DNA from: DATLMR01 sp964615905
GTDB lineage: Bacteria > Acidobacteriota > Blastocatellia > UBA7656
Direction of reading: 5' to 3'
NCBI GenBank assembly: GCA_964615905.1
Contig: CAZTUB010000005.1
Location: forward strand, 1 to 64,000
Length of the DNA: 64,000 bases
Made by a program: the position numbers and the translations under genes. Positions within the stretch are counted from its first letter, which is position 1. Each line of letters begins with the position of its first letter. The notes under the pieces are model-generated. The model ran no database searches. It was not told the origin of the DNA and saw nothing but the letters and a program-made list of their open reading frames with translations. Of the stretch, positions 23,207 through 30,919 are shown one piece after another.

Positions 23207-24730
23207 TCAGGCTACGGTAAGGAACTCGCGCAGGCTCAAGCCTGCTTCCATCTCGCGAAGCTTGGCGAACGCGCTCGCTTCGATCTGCCGGACCCGCTCT
23301 CTTGTGACGGCAAGGTCCTGCCCGATCTCCTCAAGCGTCCGAGGCTCAGCTCCCGAATCGAGCCCGTAGTGCATCCTTAGAATTTTTGCTTCGCGCGGGG
23401 TAAGGTGAGCGAGCGCCTTTTTGATCGCGTCACGCCTCGACCTGTCGACCGCCGCAATAAACGGGTTCCCGGAATCGCCGGAGTCGATGAAGTTCACAGC
23501 CGCCTCGCCGTTGTCGTTCGCCGCCGCGTCGAGCGTTATTGTATGCTGCGCAAACCCCAGCGTCTCTCTTACCTTCTCCGCGTCAATATCCAATCGCTCG
23601 GCGATCTCAGAGCTTGAAGCGAGCGTGGCCGTCTCTTCGCTCACGGACCTGGCGGCCCTGGATACTTTATTGATTAAAGTCAGCTCAGACGCGGGCAGCC
23701 TGACGACGCGGCTTTGCGTGTCGAGCGCGCGAGCCATAGATTGCCTTATCCACCACATAGCATAAGTGGAGAAGCGGAAGCCTCGCCGCCAGTCGAACTT
23801 CTCGACGGCGCGCATCAACCCGACGTTGCCTTCCTGCACAAGATCGAGGAACGGCAGACCGCGTTTTGTGAACTGCCGCGCAACCGATACGACCAGTCTC
23901 AGGTTGGCTTCGGTCATGCTCTGCTTGGCCGCGTGTAGCTCCGAGGCTACCGCAGTGACTTTGTGCGACAGCTTCACAATATCTGCGGGCAATGAAAGCC
24001 CGCCCGCGATGACCTTCGATACGACAGCCTCCACGTTAAACCTCTGATGATCGGGCGTCGTGTCGATAGCCGTGATTCTAAGCCCTATATATTTTGTCTT
24101 TTCCTGCTCGGCTTCGGGGAGGTATGTGCGCGCGATACGACCGGCGCTCTCGACTATCGAGACAAGCCTGCGCTCGGCGGCCGGCGTAAACACTACCGCA
24201 CGTATCGAGCGGGACAACTCGACAAGCCTGCGCGCTCGCGACTTTCGCCCGCGCCTGGCCGCGCGGCCCTGCGATACCTTACGGCCTTTCTTTACTGCCG
24301 TAGTGAGAAGGTCGCGGTACGCGTTGCCGACTTTCGCGAAAGCCTCAACAGCCTTCTCTCCTGCGTTCGCGGAGGCACCTTCTGCCTGACCGGCCGATAC
24401 TTTTTCGATCATCTCCGGCGCGCTTTCAGTGCCCTGATGAAGCGCCTCGCCGAGATGCAGGCAGTACTCGGCGATTACCGGCGACCGGGACAGCAGGCGC
24501 ATAAGCCTCTGGCGTGCGCGCTCGATCCTTCTGGCTGCCTTCACTTCGCCTGCCGCGTCAAGCATAGGCGTGCGACTCGCTTCGCGCAGGTAAAGCTTCA
24601 ACAGGTCCGTCTTATCTATCTCTTCGGTTTCGTCCTGGTCGCGCACGTCGTCGCCGTCTTCCAATTCGACGTCGCCTTCGACCGGGTCGTACCCTTCGTC
24701 GTAACTGCTCTCCACCTTTTCAAATGTCAT
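23207..24730 (-). CDS. RNA polymerase sigma-70 family factor (group 1/2)
   Basis: 507 residues. Region 1.2 (TDLLKLYLREASRTPMLDAAGE, about 41-62), a non-conserved stretch with a basic patch (SQGRAARRGRKSRARR, about 153-168), region 2 (NLRLVVSVARQFTKRGLPFLDLVQEGNVGLMRAVEKFDWRRGFRFSTYAMWWIRQ), region 3, and region 4 with HTH (TLEEIGQDLAVTRERVRQIE). Close to a housekeeping sigma, but the N-terminus is atypical and another rpoD may exist elsewhere. AGGAG site and own promoter are present. Confidence 0.9.
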   Translation of the reverse strand: MTFEKVESSYDEGYDPVEGDVELEDGDDVRDQDETEEIDKTDLLKLYLREASRTPMLDAAGEVKAARRIERARQRLMRLLSRSPVIAEYCLHLGEALHQGTESAPEMIEKVSAGQAEGASANAGEKAVEAFAKVGNAYRDLLTTAVKKGRKVSQGRAARRGRKSRARRLVELSRSIRAVVFTPAAERRLVSIVESAGRIARTYLPEAEQEKTKYIGLRITAIDTTPDHQRFNVEAVVSKVIAGGLSLPADIVKLSHKVTAVASELHAAKQSMTEANLRLVVSVARQFTKRGLPFLDLVQEGNVGLMRAVEKFDWRRGFRFSTYAMWWIRQSMARALDTQSRVVRLPASELTLINKVSRAARSVSEETATLASSSEIAERLDIDAEKVRETLGFAQHTITLDAAANDNGEAAVNFIDSGDSGNPFIAAVDRSRRDAIKKALAHLTPREAKILRMHYGLDSGAEPRTLEEIGQDLAVTRERVRQIEASAFAKLREMEAGLSLREFLTVA

Positions 24731-24770
24731 AGCGGCTCCTAAATATCTACTGCTCTTTTACGACGCTCTT

Positions 24771-24798
24771 ATTTTATCAAATCGCCCAAAACGTGCAA
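24771..24798 (-). promoter_or_regulatory. Promoter of the sigma factor gene
   Basis: Minus strand: TTGCAC (24798-24793), 16-nt spacer, TAAAAT (24776-24771), about 40 nt before the start codon, with TTTAGGAG before the ATG. Surroundings are AT-rich compared with the rest of the window. Confidence 0.6.
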
Positions 24799-24901
24799 AA
24801 TTAAAAATACTTATACGCCAGTTGCGGCTATCTAATACCTGTGAGCCGATAAATCAGGGCCGAATCGCTCAAAACGGCCAGATTTGGCGTATACGCGCGA
24901 T

Positions 24902-24930
24902 TTGAGGATAGGGCCGCGAGCGGTTAGAAT
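24902..24930 (+). promoter_or_regulatory. Promoter placing the UbiB-family start codon at the RNA 5' end
   Basis: TTGAGG at 24902-24907, 17-nt spacer, TAGAAT at 24925-24930. The predicted start site (about 24936-24938) falls on the ATG at 24938, so the mRNA would be leaderless. The AGGAGGG just before the ATG is too close (1 nt) to act as a normal ribosome binding site. Confidence 0.45.
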
Positions 24931-24937
24931 AGGAGGG

Positions 24938-26347
24938 ATGAAAAGAAGGGGCAGAATATCCCGGTGGGTGCGCGGCGGTTACGTGCTATGGACGCTTCTC
25001 AGTTTTGCGCTCTACGTTTACCTCGACACGAAGGGGTGGCTGGGCAGGAGGCAGGAGGAGCGCGAGACGAGACTAAGGCGGCAGGCTGCGCGCTTGCGCG
25101 AGCGGTTGATCGAGCTTGGCCCGACTTTTATAAAGAGCGGGCAGATGCTAGGTACGCGAGCCGACCTGTTACCCATCGAGTACGTAGACGAGTTGAGCAC
25201 ATTGCACGACCGCGTGCCCGCGTTTTCAAACGAGCAAGCGATGAGCTTGATCGGGTCCGAGCTGGGTCGCCCTCTTGAGGAAGTCTTTCGAGAGATCTCA
25301 GACAAGCCAATCGCTTCAGCGAGTCTCGGCCAGGTCTACCGCGCGACTTTGACAACGGGCGAGGTTGTAGCGGTCAAGGTGCAGCGGCCCCGGCTGGAGG
25401 AGACCGTCAGCTACGATCTCGATCTGCTGAGACGTATAGCGCGAGTGCTTTCCAGATACCCGAACCTCTTTCCCGGCATCAACTGGTTTGGAACGATTGA
25501 CGAATTCGACCGCGTTATCCACGAAGAGATGGATTACCGCCGCGAGGCTCAGAGCGCCGACCGGTTCAAGCAGAATTTCCGCGACTGGCGCGGTATTCAT
25601 ATCCCTCGTATCTATCACGACTATTCGACCGGTCGCGTGCTTGTGATGGAGTTCATCACCGGAATCAAGGTGACGGACCTTGCGGGCTTGCGCGGCGCGG
25701 GCCACGATCCCCGCAAGATAAACGAGTTGCTGTACCGAGCTTATTTCAAGCAGTTGCTCGAAGACGGCTTCTTTCATGCAGACCCGCATCCGGGCAATCT
25801 GTTGGTGATGAATGACGGGCGGCTTGCTATCTTCGACTTCGGGATGGCCGGGCACATATCCGAGGATTTGCAGCGGCGCATAGTCGAGGCGTTCTTCCAC
25901 CTCTACAACCGAGACATCGACGCGATTGTAGACGACCTGATAGGGCTTGGCTTCCTCGCCCCCGAAGCGGACCTCGCGGCGATTCGCCGGATCGTGAAAG
26001 ATGTCTTCGCGCGCAAGCTGAACCTAAAGCTCAAGGAGGTCCGGTTCAAGGATTTGACGTACGACCTCGCGCCGGTAATTTACGAACACCCGATCACTAC
26101 GCCCGCGCATTTCACTTACCTGATGCGCGCGTTGATGACGCTCGAAGGCGTGAGCATAGTCATGAACCCGGACTTCAACTTTTTCGACGTGGCCGGGCCT
26201 TACGTTCGAGACTTCCTCTTTCGCCGCGACTCCACTCGACTGCGCCGCATGGCTTTGGAGTCGCTCAAGGATGCGCAAACAGGTCGCTTCGAGTGGGGCA
26301 GGCTGTGGACAATGGCCAAGATGGCCTACTCGATCTACTTTGGGTGA
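24938..26347 (+). CDS. UbiB/ABC1 family atypical kinase
   Basis: 469 residues from ATG 24938. N-terminal hydrophobic helix (YVLWTLLSFALYVYL), then the ABC1 signature GPTFIKSGQMLGTRADLLP with the KxGQ motif, SLGQVYRATLTTGEVVAVKVQRP (nucleotide-binding lysine), FHADPHPGNLLVM, and DFGMAGHI, the metal-binding DFG-like motif. Members support ubiquinone or other isoprenoid lipid metabolism, although the substrate is unknown. No quinone biosynthesis genes are adjacent. The upstream start (TTG 24884) is less likely. Confidence 0.9.
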   Translation: MKRRGRISRWVRGGYVLWTLLSFALYVYLDTKGWLGRRQEERETRLRRQAARLRERLIELGPTFIKSGQMLGTRADLLPIEYVDELSTLHDRVPAFSNEQAMSLIGSELGRPLEEVFREISDKPIASASLGQVYRATLTTGEVVAVKVQRPRLEETVSYDLDLLRRIARVLSRYPNLFPGINWFGTIDEFDRVIHEEMDYRREAQSADRFKQNFRDWRGIHIPRIYHDYSTGRVLVMEFITGIKVTDLAGLRGAGHDPRKINELLYRAYFKQLLEDGFFHADPHPGNLLVMNDGRLAIFDFGMAGHISEDLQRRIVEAFFHLYNRDIDAIVDDLIGLGFLAPEADLAAIRRIVKDVFARKLNLKLKEVRFKDLTYDLAPVIYEHPITTPAHFTYLMRALMTLEGVSIVMNPDFNFFDVAGPYVRDFLFRRDSTRLRRMALESLKDAQTGRFEWGRLWTMAKMAYSIYFG

Positions 26348-26383
26348 TCTCGGATTGAGGCGCATGGAATCTGAAATCTGAGA
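26348..26383. repeat. Heptamer-containing hairpin between the UbiB gene and purA
   Basis: Two tandem AATCTGA heptamers (26368-26381) and a partner TCTCGGATT (26348-26356), which pairs with AATCTGAGA (26375-26383; one G-U). It fills the gap between two convergent genes and may end both transcripts. It uses the same 7-nt period as the other border repeats. Confidence 0.45.
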
Positions 26384-26388
26384 CCTGT

Positions 26389-27690
26389 CTACCTCATCCA
26401 ACCGGCTACGGAATGTTCTTCGCGGATTATAGTCTCGTTGCGTTCCGGACCCGTCGAGATCATCGCCACCGGCGCTTCGCAAAGCTCTTCGATGCGGCGC
26501 ACGTACTCTTTTGCGCGCTCAGGCAACTCGTCGTATTTCGTGATCGCGCTCGTCGAGGTCTGCCACCCCGGCATCGTTTCATAAACGGGCTCGCACTCTG
26601 CCAAAAGGTTCGCGCCGTACGGCATCTCCTTAATAATCTCGCCGCGCAAGCGATAGGATGTGCAGAGCTTGATCTCTTCAAACTCGTCGAGCACGTCGAG
26701 CTTTGTCAAAGCCAGCGCGTCAAGCCCGTTTACGGCAGTTGCGTAGCGCACGACTACCGAGTCGAACCAGCCCGTGCGGCGCGGGCGGCCTGTAGAGGCT
26801 CCTACCTCGTTGCCGCGCTTTTGTAAGTAAGCGCCGGTTTCGTCCAAAAGCTCTGTCGGAAACGGGCCGCCGCCTACTCGCGTCGTGTAAGCCTTGGCTA
26901 TGCCGAGCGCGCCGGTTATATGTTTCGGCGCAATCCCAAGTCCTGTCGCCGCTCCCCCGGAAGTAGCGTTTGAAGATGTGACGAAGGGATAAGTTCCGTG
27001 GTCCAGGTCGAGCATCGTTCCTTGCGCGCCTTCGAGCAAGATGGGTTGATCTTCGCGCACGGCATTGTTGATCATCGCCATCGTATCGCGCACAAACGGC
27101 TTGAGCGCGAGCGCTTCTCGAAGGTACTCGTCCGTCGCCTGCTCGACAGGCAAAGGCTCGACACCCAGCGCTTGAAGTTTAACGTTAGCCGCCTCGATAT
27201 TCGCTTTGATCCGCTCGACGAGCAGGTCCGGGTAGAGAAGGTCGCCCGCCCTTATACCTGTTCGCGCGGCTTTATCTTCATAGGCCGGGCCGATGCCGCG
27301 CATGGTTGTGCCTACGCTGTTCGAGCCGAGTTGCTGCTCGCGCGCGCGGTCGAGCGCCGTATGATAAGGCAGTATCAGGTGCGCGCGGGTTGAGACAAAG
27401 AGCCTGTCGGTCGCTTCGATCCCCAACTGGCGGAGTTCTTCGATCTCGGCGCTGAAGGCGCGCGGGTCTACGACTACGCCGTTGCCGATCACGCAGGTAC
27501 ATTCCGTGTGAAGTATGCCGGAAGGGATCAAGTGAAGCACAAACTTGCGGTCCGCGATGCGAACAGTATGCCCCGCGTTATGGCCTCCTTGATAACGTGC
27601 GACGATCTTGAAGAATGGCGCAAGTATGTCTACGACCTTGCCCTTGCCCTCGTCGCCCCATTGCGCGCCTACTATAACTATGTTTTTCAT
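26389..27690 (-). CDS. purA: Adenylosuccinate synthetase
   Basis: 433 residues, normal length. It makes adenylosuccinate from IMP, GTP and aspartate, the first committed step to AMP. Seen: VGAQWGDEGKGKVVDIL (GTP loop and catalytic residues, about 6-22), GHNAGHTV, SNSVGTTMRGIGPAYEDKAARTGIR, GAQGTMLDLDHGTYPFVTSSN, and GGGPFPTEL. hpt (purine salvage) lies elsewhere in the window. It is separated from upstream trxA by a strong terminator. Confidence 0.97.
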   Translation of the reverse strand: MKNIVIVGAQWGDEGKGKVVDILAPFFKIVARYQGGHNAGHTVRIADRKFVLHLIPSGILHTECTCVIGNGVVVDPRAFSAEIEELRQLGIEATDRLFVSTRAHLILPYHTALDRAREQQLGSNSVGTTMRGIGPAYEDKAARTGIRAGDLLYPDLLVERIKANIEAANVKLQALGVEPLPVEQATDEYLREALALKPFVRDTMAMINNAVREDQPILLEGAQGTMLDLDHGTYPFVTSSNATSGGAATGLGIAPKHITGALGIAKAYTTRVGGGPFPTELLDETGAYLQKRGNEVGASTGRPRRTGWFDSVVVRYATAVNGLDALALTKLDVLDEFEEIKLCTSYRLRGEIIKEMPYGANLLAECEPVYETMPGWQTSTSAITKYDELPERAKEYVRRIEELCEAPVAMISTGPERNETIIREEHSVAGWMR

Positions 27691-27825
27691 AATCGCTTTC
27701 CTGAATCAAGACGCTTCTATTCTCACACAGTGGCGCAACACCTGCCGTTCGGGCTAGAGCCGTAATCCTCCCGAAGAGTGACCGCCCGACCTGGATTGTA
27801 AAGCGTTGGTTCTCTAAACAGACGT

Positions 27826-27860
27826 GCAGGCGCACAAGGTTCGAGCCTCGGTGCGCCTGC
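27826..27860 (-). terminator. Terminator between trxA and purA
   Basis: GCAGGCGCAC and GTGCGCCTGC form a perfect 10-bp stem with a further 3-bp inner stem (AGG/CCT). It lies 13 nt past the trxA stop on the minus strand. A weak T-rich tail (CTGTTT) follows a few bases later. Confidence 0.65.
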
Positions 27861-27873
27861 GAATTCGGGTAGA

Positions 27874-28221
27874 TTAGCTGATGGCAGCTTCTGCGCCCAG
27901 AGCGCGATCAATCATTTTAGAGATATTTTCCTTAGACGTGGTTCCGACGACGCGGTCGCTTTCATTGCCGTCTTTAAAAAGTATCAGCGTCGGTATGCCC
28001 CGGACGCCATAACGCATCGCGGTTTGATTGCTGTCATCGACGTTTAGCTTTACGACCTTGGCCTTGCCTTGATAACGCTCTGCGACCGATTCGACGACCG
28101 GCGCGAGCTGGCGGCAGGGTTGACACCACGCTGCCCAGAAATCTACGAGCACCGGCACATCCGATTTCAGCACCTGCTGCTCAAAATCCTGATCTGTCAC
28201 TTCCTTCATGAATTCACTCAT
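27874..28221 (-). CDS. trxA: Thioredoxin with WCQPC active site
   Basis: 115 residues from the second of two adjacent ATGs (28221), which is 5 nt from GGGAGG; the first (28224) is too close. Standard thioredoxin fold: VTDQDFEQQVLKSDVPVLVDFWAAWCQPCRQLAPVVESVA, YGVRGIPTLILFKDG with the cis-Pro. The active site is C-Q-P-C instead of the near-universal C-G-P-C, which should change redox potential or partner choice. Otherwise ordinary. Confidence 0.93.
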   Translation of the reverse strand: MSEFMKEVTDQDFEQQVLKSDVPVLVDFWAAWCQPCRQLAPVVESVAERYQGKAKVVKLNVDDSNQTAMRYGVRGIPTLILFKDGNESDRVVGTTSKENISKMIDRALGAEAAIS

Positions 28222-28248
28222 CATTGCCTCCCGAAGAATTAGCTATGA

Positions 28249-28295
28249 GGGCTGACGACCGAGTGGGACTGGCATTCCGCCCAAGTCCTGAGCCC
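28249..28295 (-). terminator. Possible hairpin between glgA and trxA
   Basis: GGGCT (28249-28253) can pair with AGCCC (28291-28295), with an inner GGGACT...AAGTCC pairing. It lies just past the glgA stop on the minus strand. No T-run is seen, so the terminator role is uncertain. Confidence 0.35.
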
Positions 28296-28298
28296 TGA

Positions 28299-29750
28299 TT
28301 ATCCAGATGCCGATGCGCCGCGTCGCGCCAGCTTTTCGTATACCTCTATGTAACGCCGCGCCGATACGGTCCAGGAATAATCGGCGCGCATTCCATTTAG
28401 CATGAGTGTATGCCATAGCTCGCGGTCGGCATACACCAGAAGCGATTCGTAAATCTTCTCTAACAGCTTCGACGAATTGTATTCGTAGAACTTGAAGCCG
28501 TTTCCGGTCCTGAGACCCCTGTCGAAATTCTGTATCGTGTCGTCAAGCCCGCCCGCCGCCCGGACTATGGGAACGGTCCCGTACTTTAGCGAGTACATCT
28601 GATTCAGTCCGCACGGCTCGAACCGCGAAGGCATCAAGAACATGTCCGCGCCGGCTTCGATCTTGTGCGCCAGCTCGTTTGAGAACCCAAGATAGATGCC
28701 GACCTGATCCGGGCGGGCATCCCGCAGGCTCTGAAAGGCCCGTTCGTAATAGTCTGCCCCCGATGCCAGCAGGATAAAGTTCACCCCGCGATTTAGCATA
28801 GGCCAGGCAGCGTCAAGTATCAGGTCGAACCCCTTTTGCTCCGACAGCCGCGAGATGCACCCCACGAGCGGCCTGTCCAGGTCCTCGGGCAACCCGAACT
28901 GCCTGAGCAGATCGCGTTTGCACTCTCGCTTGCCCGAAAGATCGTGCGTCGAGTACCGCGCGGCGATAAGCGGGTCTATCTCAGGGTTCCACTCGGAATA
29001 ATCGACCCCGTTTAGTAAACCGACGAGGTCGTGGCGGCGCGCGCGTAGAATCCCGTCAAACCCATAGCCGTATTCGGGCGTTTGAATCTCCTGGCTGTAG
29101 CGGGGGCTAACAGTGGTCAGTTGGTCGGAAAATGCCAGCCCGGCTTTAAGCGTGCTTGCGGCCCCGTGAAACTCTATGCCGCCGCCCGAAGTGTTTATCC
29201 ACGGTGGCAGGCCGAATTTCCCCATCAATCCGGGGTCGAACAACCCGTGAAAAGCCATGTTGTGGATGGTGAAGACAGTCTTTGCGCGGGCAAAGCTTGA
29301 GCTGGCGACGTAAGCGGTCTTGAGATAAAGCGGGATAAGTCCCGTCATCCAATCATTGAGGTGGATGATGTCGAAATGCTCTCCGGTAGCCCGCGCGAAC
29401 TCCAACACGGCGCGGCTGAAGTATGCGAAGCGTTCAACATCATCCGGTTCGCCGTAAAGCCGACCGCGCGAGAAATATTCCGGGGCGTCGATGAAAAAGA
29501 CGGGAACGGGGCCTGAATCGTCCATGTAGACAGACGAGCGCCGAATCCCGAAGTTGAATGGCACGTCTATCTGGCCTACGAACCGGTTGCCGCGATTAAG
29601 AATGGGTTCCAGATTGTAGCGCGGCATCACTACCCTGGCCTGATGTCCGAGCTGCGCCAGGGCCTTCGGCAAAGCGCCCGCCACATCGGCGAGGCCGCCT
29701 GTTTTTGCGTACGGGACGACTTCAGACGCCGCGAGTAGGATGTTCAACAA
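28299..29750 (-). CDS. glgA: Glycogen synthase (ADP-glucose type)
   Basis: 483 residues, GT5 family. It extends alpha-1,4-glucan from ADP-glucose. Seen: LAASEVVPYAKTGGLADVAGALPKAL (substrate-binding KTGGL, about residues 5-30), HLNDWMTGLIPLYL, FTIHNMAFHGLF, ISRLSEQKGFDLI and SRFEPCGLNQMYSLKYGTVPIVRAAGGLDDT. malQ elsewhere in the window fits glycogen turnover. Other glg genes are not nearby. Confidence 0.96.
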   Translation of the reverse strand: MLNILLAASEVVPYAKTGGLADVAGALPKALAQLGHQARVVMPRYNLEPILNRGNRFVGQIDVPFNFGIRRSSVYMDDSGPVPVFFIDAPEYFSRGRLYGEPDDVERFAYFSRAVLEFARATGEHFDIIHLNDWMTGLIPLYLKTAYVASSSFARAKTVFTIHNMAFHGLFDPGLMGKFGLPPWINTSGGGIEFHGAASTLKAGLAFSDQLTTVSPRYSQEIQTPEYGYGFDGILRARRHDLVGLLNGVDYSEWNPEIDPLIAARYSTHDLSGKRECKRDLLRQFGLPEDLDRPLVGCISRLSEQKGFDLILDAAWPMLNRGVNFILLASGADYYERAFQSLRDARPDQVGIYLGFSNELAHKIEAGADMFLMPSRFEPCGLNQMYSLKYGTVPIVRAAGGLDDTIQNFDRGLRTGNGFKFYEYNSSKLLEKIYESLLVYADRELWHTLMLNGMRADYSWTVSARRYIEVYEKLARRGASASG

Positions 29751-29835
29751 CGCTCTCCATAATCTGGAAATTCTGCCGCACTATACCAAAAAATAGTATG
29801 TGACCGCAGCAAGCGTTGTCAAGAAAACGCCCGTA

Positions 29836-29932
29836 GCGTGAACCGTGAACCGTGAACCGTGACAAGAAAGGAGAGATACGTAGCGTGGCAATCATCTCTG
29901 ACTTGTCACGGTTCACGGTTCACGGTTCACGC
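29836..29932. repeat. Heptamer hairpin element, copy A (glgA-uppS)
   Basis: Left arm 29836-29866 is three GTGAACC units then GTGACAAG; right arm 29902-29932 is its perfect reverse complement (31 bp). The 35-nt core ends in CTCTGA, as in the other copies, and can pair further (AGAGAT/ATCTCT). The right arm overlaps the uppS stop and encodes its last residues VNREP. Four clear copies of this element occur in the window. Confidence 0.85.
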
Positions 29933-30707
29933 CTTTAATGCCGCCGTAGCGACGGTCTCGTTGCTGGTAGTCGAGTATTGCCTCCATCAGGTCCGCGCCT
30001 CTGAAATCGGGCCAGAGCTTTTCGGTCACGTATAGCTCAGAGTAAGCGATCTGCCATATAAGGAAGTTGCTGATGCGCAACTCGCCGCTCGTTCGTATAA
30101 GCAGGTCGGGGTCAGGGAGCGAGCCCGTATAAAGCTTTGTTGAAATCAGAGCCTCGTCGATCCTGTCCGGGTTCAGCCTGCCTGCCGCCACCTCCCAGGC
30201 CAGCTGCCGCACGGCGTCGGTAACCTCTGACCGCCCGCCGTAGTTTATCGCTATGTTCAGCCGAAGACCCGTGTTCGTGCTCGTCTCCTGCTCGGCTTTC
30301 TTAATCTCTTCAAGCAGCCTGGGGGCAAGCCCTTGCTCCCGCCCGATCATCTGAAACCTGATCTTGTTTCTTTGCAATGCGACCAGCTCTTTGTTCAAGA
30401 ACTCTTTCAAGAGCTTCATGAGCGCGTCAACTTCAATCCTTGGGCGCTTCCAGTTTTCGGTTGAAAAGGCATAGAGCGTCAAATAGCGCAGGCCGAGCCG
30501 CGCCGCAGTCTCGACCGTCGCTCGCACGGACTCCGCGCCCGCGCGATGGCCCGCAATGCGCGGCAGGCTTCGCTTGTTTGCCCATCGCCCGTTCCCGTCC
30601 ATAATGACGGCGACGTGCGCGGGGAGCCTTGCCGGGTCGATCCGGCTCAGCAAGTACTCGTCGTCGCTCCGATTGTCGATGAAGGTGTTAAACTGTCGGT
30701 TTATCAT
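29913..30707 (-). CDS. uppS: Undecaprenyl diphosphate synthase (cis-prenyltransferase)
   Basis: 264 residues. It makes the C55 lipid carrier for cell wall synthesis. Seen: LPAHVAVIMDGNGRWANKR (catalytic Asp, about residues 29-47), GHRAGAESVR, LTLYAFSTENWKRP, INYGGRSEV, and RTSGELRISNFLIWQIAYSELYVTEKLWPDF. The normal protein ends near GGIKG; the following VNREP and stop are encoded by repeat element A. Confidence 0.96.
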   Translation of the reverse strand: MINRQFNTFIDNRSDDEYLLSRIDPARLPAHVAVIMDGNGRWANKRSLPRIAGHRAGAESVRATVETAARLGLRYLTLYAFSTENWKRPRIEVDALMKLLKEFLNKELVALQRNKIRFQMIGREQGLAPRLLEEIKKAEQETSTNTGLRLNIAINYGGRSEVTDAVRQLAWEVAAGRLNPDRIDEALISTKLYTGSLPDPDLLIRTSGELRISNFLIWQIAYSELYVTEKLWPDFRGADLMEAILDYQQRDRRYGGIKGVNREP

Positions 30708-30919
30708 AATGTCTGCCGGGAAAGTTTTAAGGGGCTGCGGGCGACCAACTCATGATTTCGAATGAGCATCTGACCGAGCTTCGCCGCCTGAAGACCTGCG
30801 CCGCCTGAACTTGCGCTGATCCGCTCCAGCCCTGTATCAAGGTAGCGTAAAGTCTTGAAATAAAAATGAGTCAGGCGTGAGAAAGTTGTGAGAAAATCGA
30901 TCTTGAGAAGATCAACCAT

